From Ahrensia sp. (GTDB taxonomy: Bacteria; Pseudomonadota; Alphaproteobacteria; Rhizobiales; Rhizobiaceae): 64,000 nucleotides of DNA. Below the pieces are notes generated by a model. That model was not told where the DNA came from. It ran no database searches and was given only the letters and a program-made list of their open reading frames with translations. The stretch is from NCBI GenBank assembly GCA_002698425.1, contig NZXU01000087.1, forward strand, positions 1 to 64,000. The letters run 5' to 3'. This document shows positions 56,942-64,000 of the stretch, piece by piece. The first letter of the stretch is position 1, and each line of letters starts with the position of its first letter. Position numbers and translations under genes: made by a program.

Positions 56942-57814
56942 TCAGGCCTTGCCGTGCGAGGCCGCCGACATGGCGACAAGCGCCTTGGCTTCGCGAAAGC
57001 GGATGGTCGCGGCGTTGACCTCGGCGCCGAGAATGAAGATCGCGGCGATGATGTAGAGAAAGACGAGGGCGATCATCAGCGAGGCAAGGCCCGCATAGGT
57101 CGTCACGTAATTGGCGAAGGTCTCCAGATAGGAGGCGAACAGGATCGCGCCGAGCACCCATGCCGCCAGAGTGAGCACGATTCCCGGCACCAGCGAGGCG
57201 AAGCTGCGCCTGCCATTGGGCAGCCATTTGTGGGCGACGAAGAGGCCGGCGACGAGGACAAAGAGCGCGATCGTGAAGCGCCAGAAGCCGATGGAGACGG
57301 AGATCGCTTCGATGCCGGGCATCCATTGCTGCGCCAGCTTGAAGGCAAGCGGCGCAAGGACGAGCAGGAAGGAGATCGCCATGATGCCGAAGGTGGCGAT
57401 GACGATGAAGCCGAGGCTTTGCAGCCGGATGGTGAAGATCGAGCGGGTTTCCTCGACGCGGTAGGCGCGATTGAGTGCGACGCGAAGCGCCTCGATGCCG
57501 TTGGAGGCAAAGAAGGCGGCCGCGAGGACGGAGACGGTCAACAGGCCGCCGCGCTGGACCGTGAGGACGTTCTGCACCTCGCGGGCGATCGGCGCGGCGA
57601 TACGTTCCGGCCATGTGTCGAAGACAAGATGCACGGCCGTGTCGGCGAAGCGCTCGGCTCCGAGAAAGCCGGCCAGCGTGGTCGCGAAGATGAGGAAGGG
57701 AAAGATCGCCAGCAGCGCCGACAAGGCGACATGGCTTGCCAGCGCCCAACCGTCGGTCGAGTTGAAATGGCCGAGCGCATCGCGGCCGATGTGCCAAAGC
57801 GCGGCCCGGATCAT
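56942..57814 (-). CDS. YihY/virulence factor BrkB family membrane protein
   Basis: A 290-residue inner-membrane protein with about six membrane segments. The N-terminal DGWALASHVALSALLAIFPFLIF and the later LVPGIVLTLAAWVLGAILF and FLYIIAAIFILGAEVNAA segments are the hallmarks of the BrkB/YihY family. It was once thought to be RNase BN, but this has been refuted; its transport or envelope function is unsettled. It is divergent from the SDR gene with a 56-bp gap. Confidence 0.92.
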   Translation of the reverse strand: MIRAALWHIGRDALGHFNSTDGWALASHVALSALLAIFPFLIFATTLAGFLGAERFADTAVHLVFDTWPERIAAPIAREVQNVLTVQRGGLLTVSVLAAAFFASNGIEALRVALNRAYRVEETRSIFTIRLQSLGFIVIATFGIMAISFLLVLAPLAFKLAQQWMPGIEAISVSIGFWRFTIALFVLVAGLFVAHKWLPNGRRSFASLVPGIVLTLAAWVLGAILFASYLETFANYVTTYAGLASLMIALVFLYIIAAIFILGAEVNAATIRFREAKALVAMSAASHGKA

Positions 57815-57870
57815 TTTCCTGCGGGAACGAATGTGGAAAAGTCCTCCGTCATATATAGCTCCGAATCACC

Positions 57871-58704
57871 ATGACCCGGAAACCGACAATCCTCATCACC
57901 GGCTGTTCGACCGGAATAGGCGAATTCTGCGCCCGTCGTCTCCGCGAGGACGGATATCGCGTGTTCGCGACAGCGCGCAAGCCGGAAGACCTGAAACGGT
58001 TGTCCGATCACGGTTTCGATGCGCTTTATCTGGACTATCGCGACCCGAAATCCATAGGCGGGGCGTTCGACAGCGTGATGGACGCCACCGGCGGCGAGCT
58101 CGACGCGCTTTTCAACAATGGCGCGCATGCGCAGCCGGGCGCGGTCGAGGATCTTCCCGTTGCGGCGTTGCGCGAGCAGTTCGAGGCCAATGTCTTCGGC
58201 TGGCATGAGCTGACATGCATGGCGGTCCCGGTCATGCGCCGGCAGGGTCATGGCCGTATCGTGCATTGCTCGTCGATCCTCGGCCTGATGCCTGCGCCAT
58301 TGCGCGGCGCCTATGTCGCCTCGAAATATGCGCTGGAGGGGTTGATGCTGACGCAGCGCATGGAGCTGGAGGGAAGCGGAATACACGTCTCCCTCATCGA
58401 GCCGGGGCCGGTGCCTTCGAAACTGGCGGCAAATGGTCTCGCCTTTGCGCGCAAATATATCGACATCGAAGGAAGCCCCCACGCGAAAGCCTATGAAAAG
58501 CGGATCGCGGAACTGGAGGCCGGGGGAACGTCCGACGATGGCGGGCGGGCCGCCGGCTGGGTCTATCGTGACTTGAAGCACGCGCTGACGGCGGCTAAGC
58601 CGAAGCCGCATTACGTGGTGACGCCGCAGGCGCGGATCGGCGTGTTCGGGAAATGGCTGCTTCCGGCGGCGCTTTTCTATCGACTCGTGGCGCGGAGCAC
58701 CTAG
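57871..58704 (+). CDS. SDR family oxidoreductase
   Basis: A 277-residue short-chain dehydrogenase/reductase. The NAD(P)-binding TGCSTGIGEFCARRL motif lies at about 9-23, NNGAHAQPGAVEDL contains the NNGA-type motif, and the catalytic Ser-Tyr-Lys set is in HCSSILGLMPAPLRGAYVASKYAL. An Arg in TARKPEDLKRL after beta-2 suggests NADP(H). The product EPGPVPSKL segment is retinol-dehydrogenase-like. The substrate is unknown. It stands alone, divergent from yihY. Confidence 0.9.
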   Translation: MTRKPTILITGCSTGIGEFCARRLREDGYRVFATARKPEDLKRLSDHGFDALYLDYRDPKSIGGAFDSVMDATGGELDALFNNGAHAQPGAVEDLPVAALREQFEANVFGWHELTCMAVPVMRRQGHGRIVHCSSILGLMPAPLRGAYVASKYALEGLMLTQRMELEGSGIHVSLIEPGPVPSKLAANGLAFARKYIDIEGSPHAKAYEKRIAELEAGGTSDDGGRAAGWVYRDLKHALTAAKPKPHYVVTPQARIGVFGKWLLPAALFYRLVARST

Positions 58705-58749
58705 ATTCAGGACATTGCCGGGTCAATTCGCCGGCGGAACAGGAATATC

Positions 58750-58953
58750 ATGTCCACTGGAATGTCTTATCTCGCTCTCATCATCATGCTGGCCGTCGTC
58801 GCGGTGCTGTTCGTCGGCCTGCGCAACCTGCTGCGCCAGGGCGACGCCAATTTCTCCAACAAGATGATGCAGCTGCGCGTCTTCCTGCAGGCGATCGCGG
58901 TCGTGGTCATCGTCATCGGCATCTATATCGCCCGCTCCAACGGCGCGGGCTGA
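58750..58953 (+). CDS. Twin transmembrane protein (HIG1-domain-like)
   Basis: A 67-residue protein with two membrane helices (about 6-25 and 44-62) joined by a polar loop RNLLRQGDANFSNKMMQLRV. The NKMMQLRVFLQA segment is typical of HIG1-type domains, which in mitochondria help assemble respiratory supercomplexes. A bacterial role in cytochrome oxidase function is suggested by the family only. AGGA lies six bases before the ATG. It is followed closely by the cobalamin adenosyltransferase gene, a usual rhizobial order. Confidence 0.88.
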   Translation: MSTGMSYLALIIMLAVVAVLFVGLRNLLRQGDANFSNKMMQLRVFLQAIAVVVIVIGIYIARSNGAG

Positions 58954-58963
58954 GGCGGCGAAA

Positions 58964-59545
58964 TTGGTTGTCCTGAACAAGATCTACACGAAGACCGGCG
59001 ATGACGGCTCCACGGCGCTCAGCACCGGCGAGCGCCGGCCGAAACACGATCTGCGGGTCGCCGCCTACGGGACCGTCGACGAGGCCAATGCCTGTATCGG
59101 CATGGCGCGCATCCATACAGGCGGGATGGACGGGCCGGTCGATGCGATGCTGGCGCGCATCCAGAACGACCTCTTCGATCTCGGCGCCGATCTGGCGACG
59201 CCGGAAACCGACGAGCCGCCGCAATTCGAGCCACTGCGTATCATCGAAACGCAGGTGAAGCGCATCGAAGCGGATATCGACGCGCTGAACGCCAATCTCA
59301 AGCCGTTGCGCTCCTTCATCCTGCCGGGCGGTTCGGCGGCGGCCGCGGCGCTGCATCTGGCGCGCACGGTGTCGCGGCGGGCAGAACGGGCGATGACCGA
59401 ACTGGCGCAGACGCCGGGCGAGACCGTCAATGCGCAGGCCTTGCGCTATATCAACCGGGTGTCCGATTTCCTTTTCGTCGCTTCATGCGCCGTCAACGAG
59501 AACGGTGCGCGCGACGTACTCTGGACGCCCGGCGAAAACCGCTAG
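58964..59545 (+). CDS. PduO-type cob(I)yrinic acid a,c-diamide adenosyltransferase
   Basis: A 193-residue ATP:cob(I)alamin adenosyltransferase that makes adenosylcobalamin. The ATP-binding KIYTKTGDDGSTAL motif at about 6-19 and the C-terminal VSRRAERAMTELAQ and YINRVSDFLFVASC motifs are complete. The start is a TTG at 58964 with GAGG upstream, giving the family N-terminus MVVLNKIYTK. No cobalamin riboswitch was recognised upstream. It is convergent with the PilZ gene. Confidence 0.94.
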   Translation: MVVLNKIYTKTGDDGSTALSTGERRPKHDLRVAAYGTVDEANACIGMARIHTGGMDGPVDAMLARIQNDLFDLGADLATPETDEPPQFEPLRIIETQVKRIEADIDALNANLKPLRSFILPGGSAAAAALHLARTVSRRAERAMTELAQTPGETVNAQALRYINRVSDFLFVASCAVNENGARDVLWTPGENR

Positions 59546-59579
59546 CGCAAGAGGCGAAACGGCACCGGCGTCCGGCCTG

Positions 59580-59930
59580 TCAGGCGGCGGCTTTCCGCTT
59601 TTGCAGAAGGTCCGCGAGTTTGCGCAGCTGTATCGAAAGCTTTTCGCGCCGAATTGCGGACATGTCGAGTTCCATGGCGAAGCCGAAGGGCGCGACGCGC
59701 ACGATCCGGCCCTCGATCCGCCCGATATGGTCGACATAGGCGATGACACGCTCGCCCCGGCGTCCGTCGGCATCGGTCTTCAGAAAGACATTTCTCGGCG
59801 AAACGTCGATCACGAGGCAATCGAATTCGCAACGGTCGGAGAGCATCAGCCGGCCGTTCAAGGGGATCTCGAAGCGCCTGTTCTGGCGGCGCTCGACCAC
59901 ATCGTCCTGCCGGTTCGGCGTGTCCACCAT
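59580..59930 (-). CDS. PilZ domain protein
   Basis: A 116-residue single PilZ domain. The N-terminal RRQNRRFEIP holds the RxxxR motif that binds cyclic di-GMP. The second motif, normally [D/N]xSxxG, reads DVSPRN here: the Gly is replaced, so binding may be weak. The ATG at 59930 has AGGAGG at ideal spacing, and is preferred to the TTG six bases earlier. Probably a small c-di-GMP-responsive adaptor; its partner is not known. Confidence 0.9.
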   Translation of the reverse strand: MVDTPNRQDDVVERRQNRRFEIPLNGRLMLSDRCEFDCLVIDVSPRNVFLKTDADGRRGERVIAYVDHIGRIEGRIVRVAPFGFAMELDMSAIRREKLSIQLRKLADLLQKRKAAA

Positions 59931-60063
59931 GTTCAACCCCTCCTCTTCGCCAGTCGCGGTCGAACTATAGACGGTTTTGTTTAATTGGCCGTTATTGCGC
60001 GCCCGGTCATCGTCGCGAACGGATTGCTCATGGAGTCTTGACCGAGCGGCTGCCGTGCATGGC

Positions 60064-60095
60064 CGCGCGCGCCGCCTGGCTGAACGGCGCGCGCG
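60064..60095. repeat. Perfect GC-rich stem-loop downstream of the aldo/keto reductase gene
   Basis: An 11-bp perfect inverted repeat (60064-60074 with 60085-60095) closes a 10-nt loop in the 211-bp region between the PilZ and aldo/keto reductase genes. No T-tract is near. It may mark the 3' end of the reductase transcript on the minus strand. Confidence 0.55.
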
Positions 60096-60112
60096 ATGAG
60101 GCGTGGACTCAA

Positions 60113-60128
60113 GGCGTTACGAGACGCC
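60113..60128 (-). terminator. Possible weak terminator of the aldo/keto reductase gene
   Basis: A 5-bp GGCGT/ACGCC stem with a 6-nt loop lies 14 bp downstream of the reductase stop on the minus strand. It is followed only by TTGAG, so any terminator activity is doubtful. Confidence 0.25.
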
Positions 60129-60141
60129 TTTGCCCGGCCGG

Positions 60142-61167
60142 CTACTTCATGTTCGAGCGGTATTCGCCCTGACGTTCGAGCATCCAGCCGGGATATTCCG
60201 CCGGAAGCTTCGTCACCGCGTCCAGTGCGGCGAGATCATCTGTCGAAAGCGAAACCTCGGCGGCGCCGACATTGTCCTGCAACTGGTCGACACGTTTCGC
60301 GCCGAGGATGACGCTGCTCACCACGTTTTGATGCAGCAGCCACGCCAGCGCCACCTGCGGCACGGTGCAACCTTTCGCGGCGGCGATGTCCCGCATGACC
60401 TCGATGGCGTCATAGGCGCGGTCCTTGTCGATCGGCGGGAAGTCGAAGCTGACGCGCCGGCCTTCCGCATTCGTGCCCTCGCGGTCGTATTTACCGGACA
60501 GGAAACCGCCGGCGAGCGGGCTCCACACCATCAGGCCGATCCCTTCGGATTCCAGCATCGGCGTCACCTCGCGCTCGAGGTCTCGGCCGGCCAGCGTGTA
60601 ATAGGCCTGCAGGGAGACGATCGGGGCCAGCTGGCGGGCCTCGGCGATCCCGACCGCCTTGACGATCTGCCAGGCCGCCCAGTTCGACAGGCCGATGTAA
60701 CGGACATGGCCGTGGCGGACCAGCATGTCGAGCGCCTCCAGCGTTTCGACGATCGGGGTTGCCGGGTCGAAGCCGTGGATCTGGTAGAGATCGATATGGT
60801 CGAGCTGGAGCCGTTCGAGGCTCGCTTTCGCCTGGTCGAGAATGTGTCCGCGCGAGGCGCCGCGCGCATTCGGCCCTTCGCCCATGGGACCGAGCACCTT
60901 GGTGGCGATCACCACGTCCTCGCGGGCGACGCCGAGATTCTTCAGTGACTGGCCGAGGATCTCCTCGCTCTTGCCGGCGGCGTAGATATTGGCGGTGTCG
61001 ATGAAGTTGATGCCCGCATCGAGCGCGGCGCGAACGAGGCTGTCGGCTTCCTCCTGCCGGAGCTGGCCGATCTGGCCCCACATGTCGTCCGATCCGCCGA
61101 AGGTCATGGTGCCGAGGCAGAGTTCGGAAACGAAGAGGCCGCTGTGGCCGAGACGACGATAACGCAT
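60142..61167 (-). CDS. Aldo/keto reductase
   Basis: A 341-residue NADPH-dependent oxidoreductase with the (beta/alpha)8 fold. The catalytic set is seen in FIDTANIYAAGKSEE (Asp and Tyr), VIATKVLG (Lys) and LDHIDLYQIHGFD (His). It resembles the YajO/IolS group. The ATG at 61167 has AGGGA eight bases upstream. It is divergent from an AraC-type regulator 168 bp away that probably controls it. The natural substrate is unknown. Confidence 0.94.
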   Translation of the reverse strand: MRYRRLGHSGLFVSELCLGTMTFGGSDDMWGQIGQLRQEEADSLVRAALDAGINFIDTANIYAAGKSEEILGQSLKNLGVAREDVVIATKVLGPMGEGPNARGASRGHILDQAKASLERLQLDHIDLYQIHGFDPATPIVETLEALDMLVRHGHVRYIGLSNWAAWQIVKAVGIAEARQLAPIVSLQAYYTLAGRDLEREVTPMLESEGIGLMVWSPLAGGFLSGKYDREGTNAEGRRVSFDFPPIDKDRAYDAIEVMRDIAAAKGCTVPQVALAWLLHQNVVSSVILGAKRVDQLQDNVGAAEVSLSTDDLAALDAVTKLPAEYPGWMLERQGEYRSNMK

Positions 61168-61335
61168 GGATATGTCCCTTTTCGTGAACGCCGGGCCGGG
61201 ACGGCCGCGGCGTGGCTTTCATGTGGGGCCGGAGCGGCCGGCCGCACCACGCCGATCCTCGCGAATTTCTGCCCGATTCTCTCAATCGTCACCGGCGGCG
61301 CTTTCCAGGCGGCCGCAATCGGTTAATCTGGAGCC

Positions 61336-62241
61336 ATGGAAAAGACCCGCCTCGAGACCCTGAAGATCCGGACATTGGCGCTCTGGAAGCGCCATGGGCG
61401 CGAAACCCCGGTGCCGGGGCTGTTTACGGCGTCCGCAGATGCCCCGACCGGCCCGATTCACGGCGTTTACCGGCCATCCGTATGCGTCGTGCTGCAGGGA
61501 ACGAAGATCAGCCAGCTCGGCGGGCAGGCCTATCGCTACGAGGAAGGCAATTGCCTGATCACCTCGCTCGAAGTGCCGATCCGCGCGCATATTCTCGACG
61601 CCTCTCCGCAGTCGCCCTATGTCGCCTTCGTTCTCGATATCGACCCGGCGGTGGTTTCCGAATTGCTGCTGGAGCTGGCGCGGGGCGAGCCGGCGGCTGC
61701 GCCGGTTTCGGCCGCGATGAGCGTGCACCCCCTGGCGGACGGGCTGATCGACCCGCTGGAGAGGCTGTTGGCGCTGGCCGACCGTCCGCGCGACATTCCG
61801 GTGTTGGCGCCGATGCTCCGCCGCGAAATCTACTGGCACCTGCTGAACGGACCGCAGGGAGCGATGATGCGCCAGATCGGCCTTGCCGACAGCCGCACGG
61901 CCCGCATCAGCCGGTCGATCGCCTGGGTGCGGGACAATTATACCGAAACGATCAGCGTGACGCATCTGGCGGGGTTGGCCGGGATGAGCCCGGCTACCTT
62001 CCACCGCCATTTCAAGGCGGCGACCGACATGACCCCGGTGCAGTACCAGAAGTCGCTGCGCCTGCAGGAGGCGCGGCGGCTGCTTCTCGCGGAAGGGACC
62101 GACGTGGCGCAGGTCGGCTTCGCCATCGGTTACGAGAGCCCGTCGCAGTTCAGCCGCGAATATCGCCGCATGTTCGGCGCGCCGCCCGGCCGCGACGGCG
62201 CGGCGATCCGGCGGACGGTCTTGCCGGAGAGCCACGCCTGA
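61336..62241 (+). CDS. AraC family transcriptional regulator
   Basis: A 301-residue regulator. The N-terminal AraC_N-type cupin region (about 30-160) includes HGVYRPSVCVVLQGTKISQLG. The C-terminal double helix-turn-helix (about 195-290) contains TISVTHLAGLAGMSPATFHRHFKA and the conserved VGFAIGYESPSQFSREYRRMFG. This subtype is usually divergent from an aldehyde-related reductase or oxidoreductase, which holds here with the aldo/keto reductase. The signal is unknown. Confidence 0.93.
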   Translation: MEKTRLETLKIRTLALWKRHGRETPVPGLFTASADAPTGPIHGVYRPSVCVVLQGTKISQLGGQAYRYEEGNCLITSLEVPIRAHILDASPQSPYVAFVLDIDPAVVSELLLELARGEPAAAPVSAAMSVHPLADGLIDPLERLLALADRPRDIPVLAPMLRREIYWHLLNGPQGAMMRQIGLADSRTARISRSIAWVRDNYTETISVTHLAGLAGMSPATFHRHFKAATDMTPVQYQKSLRLQEARRLLLAEGTDVAQVGFAIGYESPSQFSREYRRMFGAPPGRDGAAIRRTVLPESHA

Positions 62242-62316
62242 GCGTGTCATGGTCGATTTGCCACGGCGGCAATTTGGTCTAGTGTCGGGCGCCAACGCCG
62301 GGACCGGGTCGCCTTC

Positions 62317-63093
62317 ATGTTCATTCCGCTTCACGACGCGAACACGCTCAAGCACATCAGGCTGCAATATGTGACGCTGTCGCTGATCGCGCTCAACGTC
62401 CTCGTCTATCTCGTCGTCAATGTCGGCCTGGCGGGCGGCGTCTACCAGGCGGCGGTGGTCTCCTTCGGCTATATCCCCGCCGTGGTGAACGACGTGGCGG
62501 AGTTGCCTCCGAACATCGTCTACATTCCGGAAGAACTGTCGCTGGTCTCCTATTCCTTCCTGCATGGCGGGTTCATGCATCTGGCTTCCAACATGCTGTT
62601 CCTGTGGGTGTTCGGCGACAATGTCGAGGATGCGTTGGGGCATTTCCGCTACCTGGTCTTCTATCTCCTCTGCGCGGTGGCGGGCGCGCTGGCGCATGGT
62701 TTCCTGGTGCCGGATTCGACCGCGCCGCTGATCGGCGCGTCCGGGGCGATTTCCGGGGTGATCGGCGCCTATCTGGTGCTGCATCCCAAGGTGCGGATCT
62801 GGGTGCTCGCTTTCGGCCGCATTCCGCTCAGGCTGCCCGCGGCCATCCCGCTCGGCGTCTGGATCGCCTACCAGATCGGCGCGGTGGCGCTGGTGTCCGA
62901 CGAGGACATTTCCTGGGCGGCGCATGTGGGCGGGTTCGTGGCCGGCGCCATCCTGGTGTTCTTCCTGCGACGGCGGGGCGTGCCGCTCTTCGACCGGACG
63001 ATCGTGACGCCGAAATCCGTCGAAGCCGAGGCGCCCCGGGCGCAAGCGCAAAGCGCCGGCGGGACCGAGCCGCCGAGCTGGGGGCGCGGCTGA
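62317..63093 (+). CDS. Rhomboid family intramembrane serine protease
   Basis: A 258-residue membrane protease with about six helices. The catalytic serine is Ser142 in GASGAISG and its partner is His203 in AAHVGGFVAG. HGGFMHLASNMLFLWVFG carries the usual His and Asn region of helix 2. Such enzymes cut within or near transmembrane segments of other proteins. The C-terminal tail (about 225-258) is polar, rich in Ala and Pro. The substrate is unknown. It is followed by the etfB promoter region. Confidence 0.93.
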   Translation: MFIPLHDANTLKHIRLQYVTLSLIALNVLVYLVVNVGLAGGVYQAAVVSFGYIPAVVNDVAELPPNIVYIPEELSLVSYSFLHGGFMHLASNMLFLWVFGDNVEDALGHFRYLVFYLLCAVAGALAHGFLVPDSTAPLIGASGAISGVIGAYLVLHPKVRIWVLAFGRIPLRLPAAIPLGVWIAYQIGAVALVSDEDISWAAHVGGFVAGAILVFFLRRRGVPLFDRTIVTPKSVEAEAPRAQAQSAGGTEPPSWGRG

Positions 63094-63111
63094 CCGGCTC
63101 CGGAAAATTGT

Positions 63112-63140
63112 TTGACGTTTACGTCAACGTCAATTATTGA
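63112..63140 (+). promoter_or_regulatory. Palindromic operator and candidate promoter of etfB
   Basis: A perfect 7-bp inverted repeat TTGACGT-TT-ACGTCAA occupies 63112-63127, followed directly by a further CGTCAA half. The first TTGACG with TATTGA 17 bp later (63135-63140) could be the -35/-10 pair, so a bound protein would block the promoter. The ACGT-containing dyad recalls sites of MerR-family regulators of branched-chain amino acid and fatty acid use. That assignment is tentative. Confidence 0.5.
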
Positions 63141-63293
63141 GGCGAATAAAATCGTTTTACGGTGACGGCGAGGGGGTTGCCCGATCAGGCGGAAACCGGC
63201 ATTCCCCTGCCGACGGAAAATGTCGAGTTTGCGCAAGCGGCGCATCGTTCACCTGTTAATGGTGACGGAAATCAGCACGGGAGTTGAACGAGA

Positions 63294-64000
63294 ATGAAAG
63301 TCTTGGTGCCGGTCAAACGGGTGATCGACTACAATGTGAAGGTTCGCGTGAAGGCGGACGGGTCTGGTGTCGAACTCGCCAATGTGAAGATGAGCATGAA
63401 CCCGTTCGACGAGATCGCGGTTGAAGAGGCGATCCGGCTGAAGGAAGCCGGCACGGTGACCGAGATCGTCGCGGTGTCGGTCGGTCCGCAGCAGGCGCAG
63501 GAGACGATCCGCACCGCGCTCGCCATGGGCGCCGATCGCGGCATTCTGGTGAAGACGGAAGACACGACCGAGCCGCTGGCGGTGGCGAAGATCCTCAAGG
63601 GGATCGTCGAGGAAGAACAGCCGGGCCTCGTGATCCTCGGCAAGCAGGCGATCGACGACGACGCCAACCAGACCGGCCAGATGCTGGCTGCGCTGACCGG
63701 ATGGAGCCAGGGCACTTTCGCCTCCAAGGTGGCGATCGAGGGCGACACGGCGAAGGTGACGCGCGAGATCGACGGCGGTCTACAGACGATCGAGATCAAG
63801 ATGCCGGCGATCGTGACGACCGACCTTCGCCTCAACCAGCCGCGTTATGCCTCGCTGCCCAACATCATGAAGGCGAAGAAGAAGCCGCTCGACGAGAAGG
63901 CGCCGTCCGATTACGGCGTCGACACCGCGCCGCGCCTGAAGGTCATCAGGACCGAGGAGCCGGAGGGCCGCAAGGCAGGCGTCAAGGTCGCCGATGTCGC
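63294..64000 (+). CDS. etfB: Electron transfer flavoprotein beta subunit (5' part, cut by window end)
   Basis: The first about 235 residues of a protein of roughly 249. EtfB with EtfA carries electrons from acyl-CoA and N-methyl dehydrogenases to ETF-ubiquinone oxidoreductase. [35 protein letters not shown] and the signature-like [21 protein letters not shown] match the family. The ATG at 63294 is preceded by GGGAG. It is the likely electron acceptor for the dimethylglycine-dehydrogenase-like enzymes of this window, by analogy with the mitochondrial enzymes. etfA is expected beyond the edge. Confidence 0.95.
   Translation, partial: MKVLVPVKRVIDYNVKVRVKADGSGVELANVKMSMNPFDEIAVEEAIRLKEAGTVTEIVAVSVGPQQAQETIRTALAMGADRGILVKTEDTTEPLAVAKILKGIVEEEQPGLVILGKQAIDDDANQTGQMLAALTGWSQGTFASKVAIEGDTAKVTREIDGGLQTIEIKMPAIVTTDLRLNQPRYASLPNIMKAKKKPLDEKAPSDYGVDTAPRLKVIRTEEPEGRKAGVKVADV

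Noticed and set aside
58705..58963. Cobalamin riboswitch near the adenosyltransferase gene
   Set aside because: The gaps before and after the twin-TM gene are too short, and no B12-box-like sequence was seen.

Overview
The window is a GC-rich alphaproteobacterial chromosome segment, most likely Hyphomicrobiales (Rhizobiales). This rests on gene content and order: lysC back-to-back with ubiG, grxC-comF with a divergent methyltransferase, argJ and a parvulin divergent from secA, the HIG1-type twin-TM protein beside a PduO adenosyltransferase, an etfB start, and a complete nas operon with NasS-NasT. No phage, insertion sequence or CRISPR array was seen. Genes are tightly packed, with many ATGA start/stop overlaps.

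Region 1 (1-17.7 kb) is mostly housekeeping. It holds aspartate kinase, UbiG, a DUF1178 protein, a nitrilase-family amidase, glutaredoxin, a ComF-like protein, a methyltransferase, a small membrane protein, MutT, a GNAT enzyme, ArgJ, a parvulin and SecA. A polysaccharide flippase, a FemAB-like acyltransferase and an acyl-CoA synthetase follow.

Region 2 (16.9-38.4 kb) is a catabolic super-locus that looks built for quaternary ammonium, N-methylated or polyamine-like compounds. A DeoR-type regulator faces an operon made of a glycine-betaine-type ABC transporter (its permease is a fused tandem duplicate), a choline-kinase-like enzyme, two paralogous GcvT-fused FAD dehydrogenases of the dimethylglycine dehydrogenase type and a second kinase. 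An enolase-superfamily enzyme (mandelate racemase subgroup) and a MocR/PdxR-type regulator are divergent from each other. They are followed by a spermidine/putrescine-type ABC transporter, a GMC oxidoreductase and a PuuB-like amine oxidase. The substrates cannot be read from the sequence.

Region 3 (38.5-52.8 kb) is the assimilatory nitrate locus: nasT-nasS, a 357-nt leader, then nrtA-nrtB-nrtCD(fused)-GAF protein-nirB-nirD-nasA-cysG. The leader contains a two-hairpin ANTAR target whose second hairpin overlaps the 5' arm of an intrinsic terminator, so the NasT antitermination switch can be read at base level. The GAF protein has three tandem GAF-like repeats and no assigned role. The fused nrtCD ATPase has one degenerate and one canonical predicted ATP site.

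Region 4 (52.8-64 kb) carries tRNA-Leu(CAA), a DedA/VTT membrane protein, DsbB, an HNH endonuclease, AlkA and GluQ-RS (divergent, with interlocked start codons), YihY, an SDR, a twin-TM protein, a cobalamin adenosyltransferase, a PilZ protein, an aldo/keto reductase with a divergent AraC regulator, a rhomboid protease and the 5' part of etfB, which runs off the window end behind a palindromic operator.
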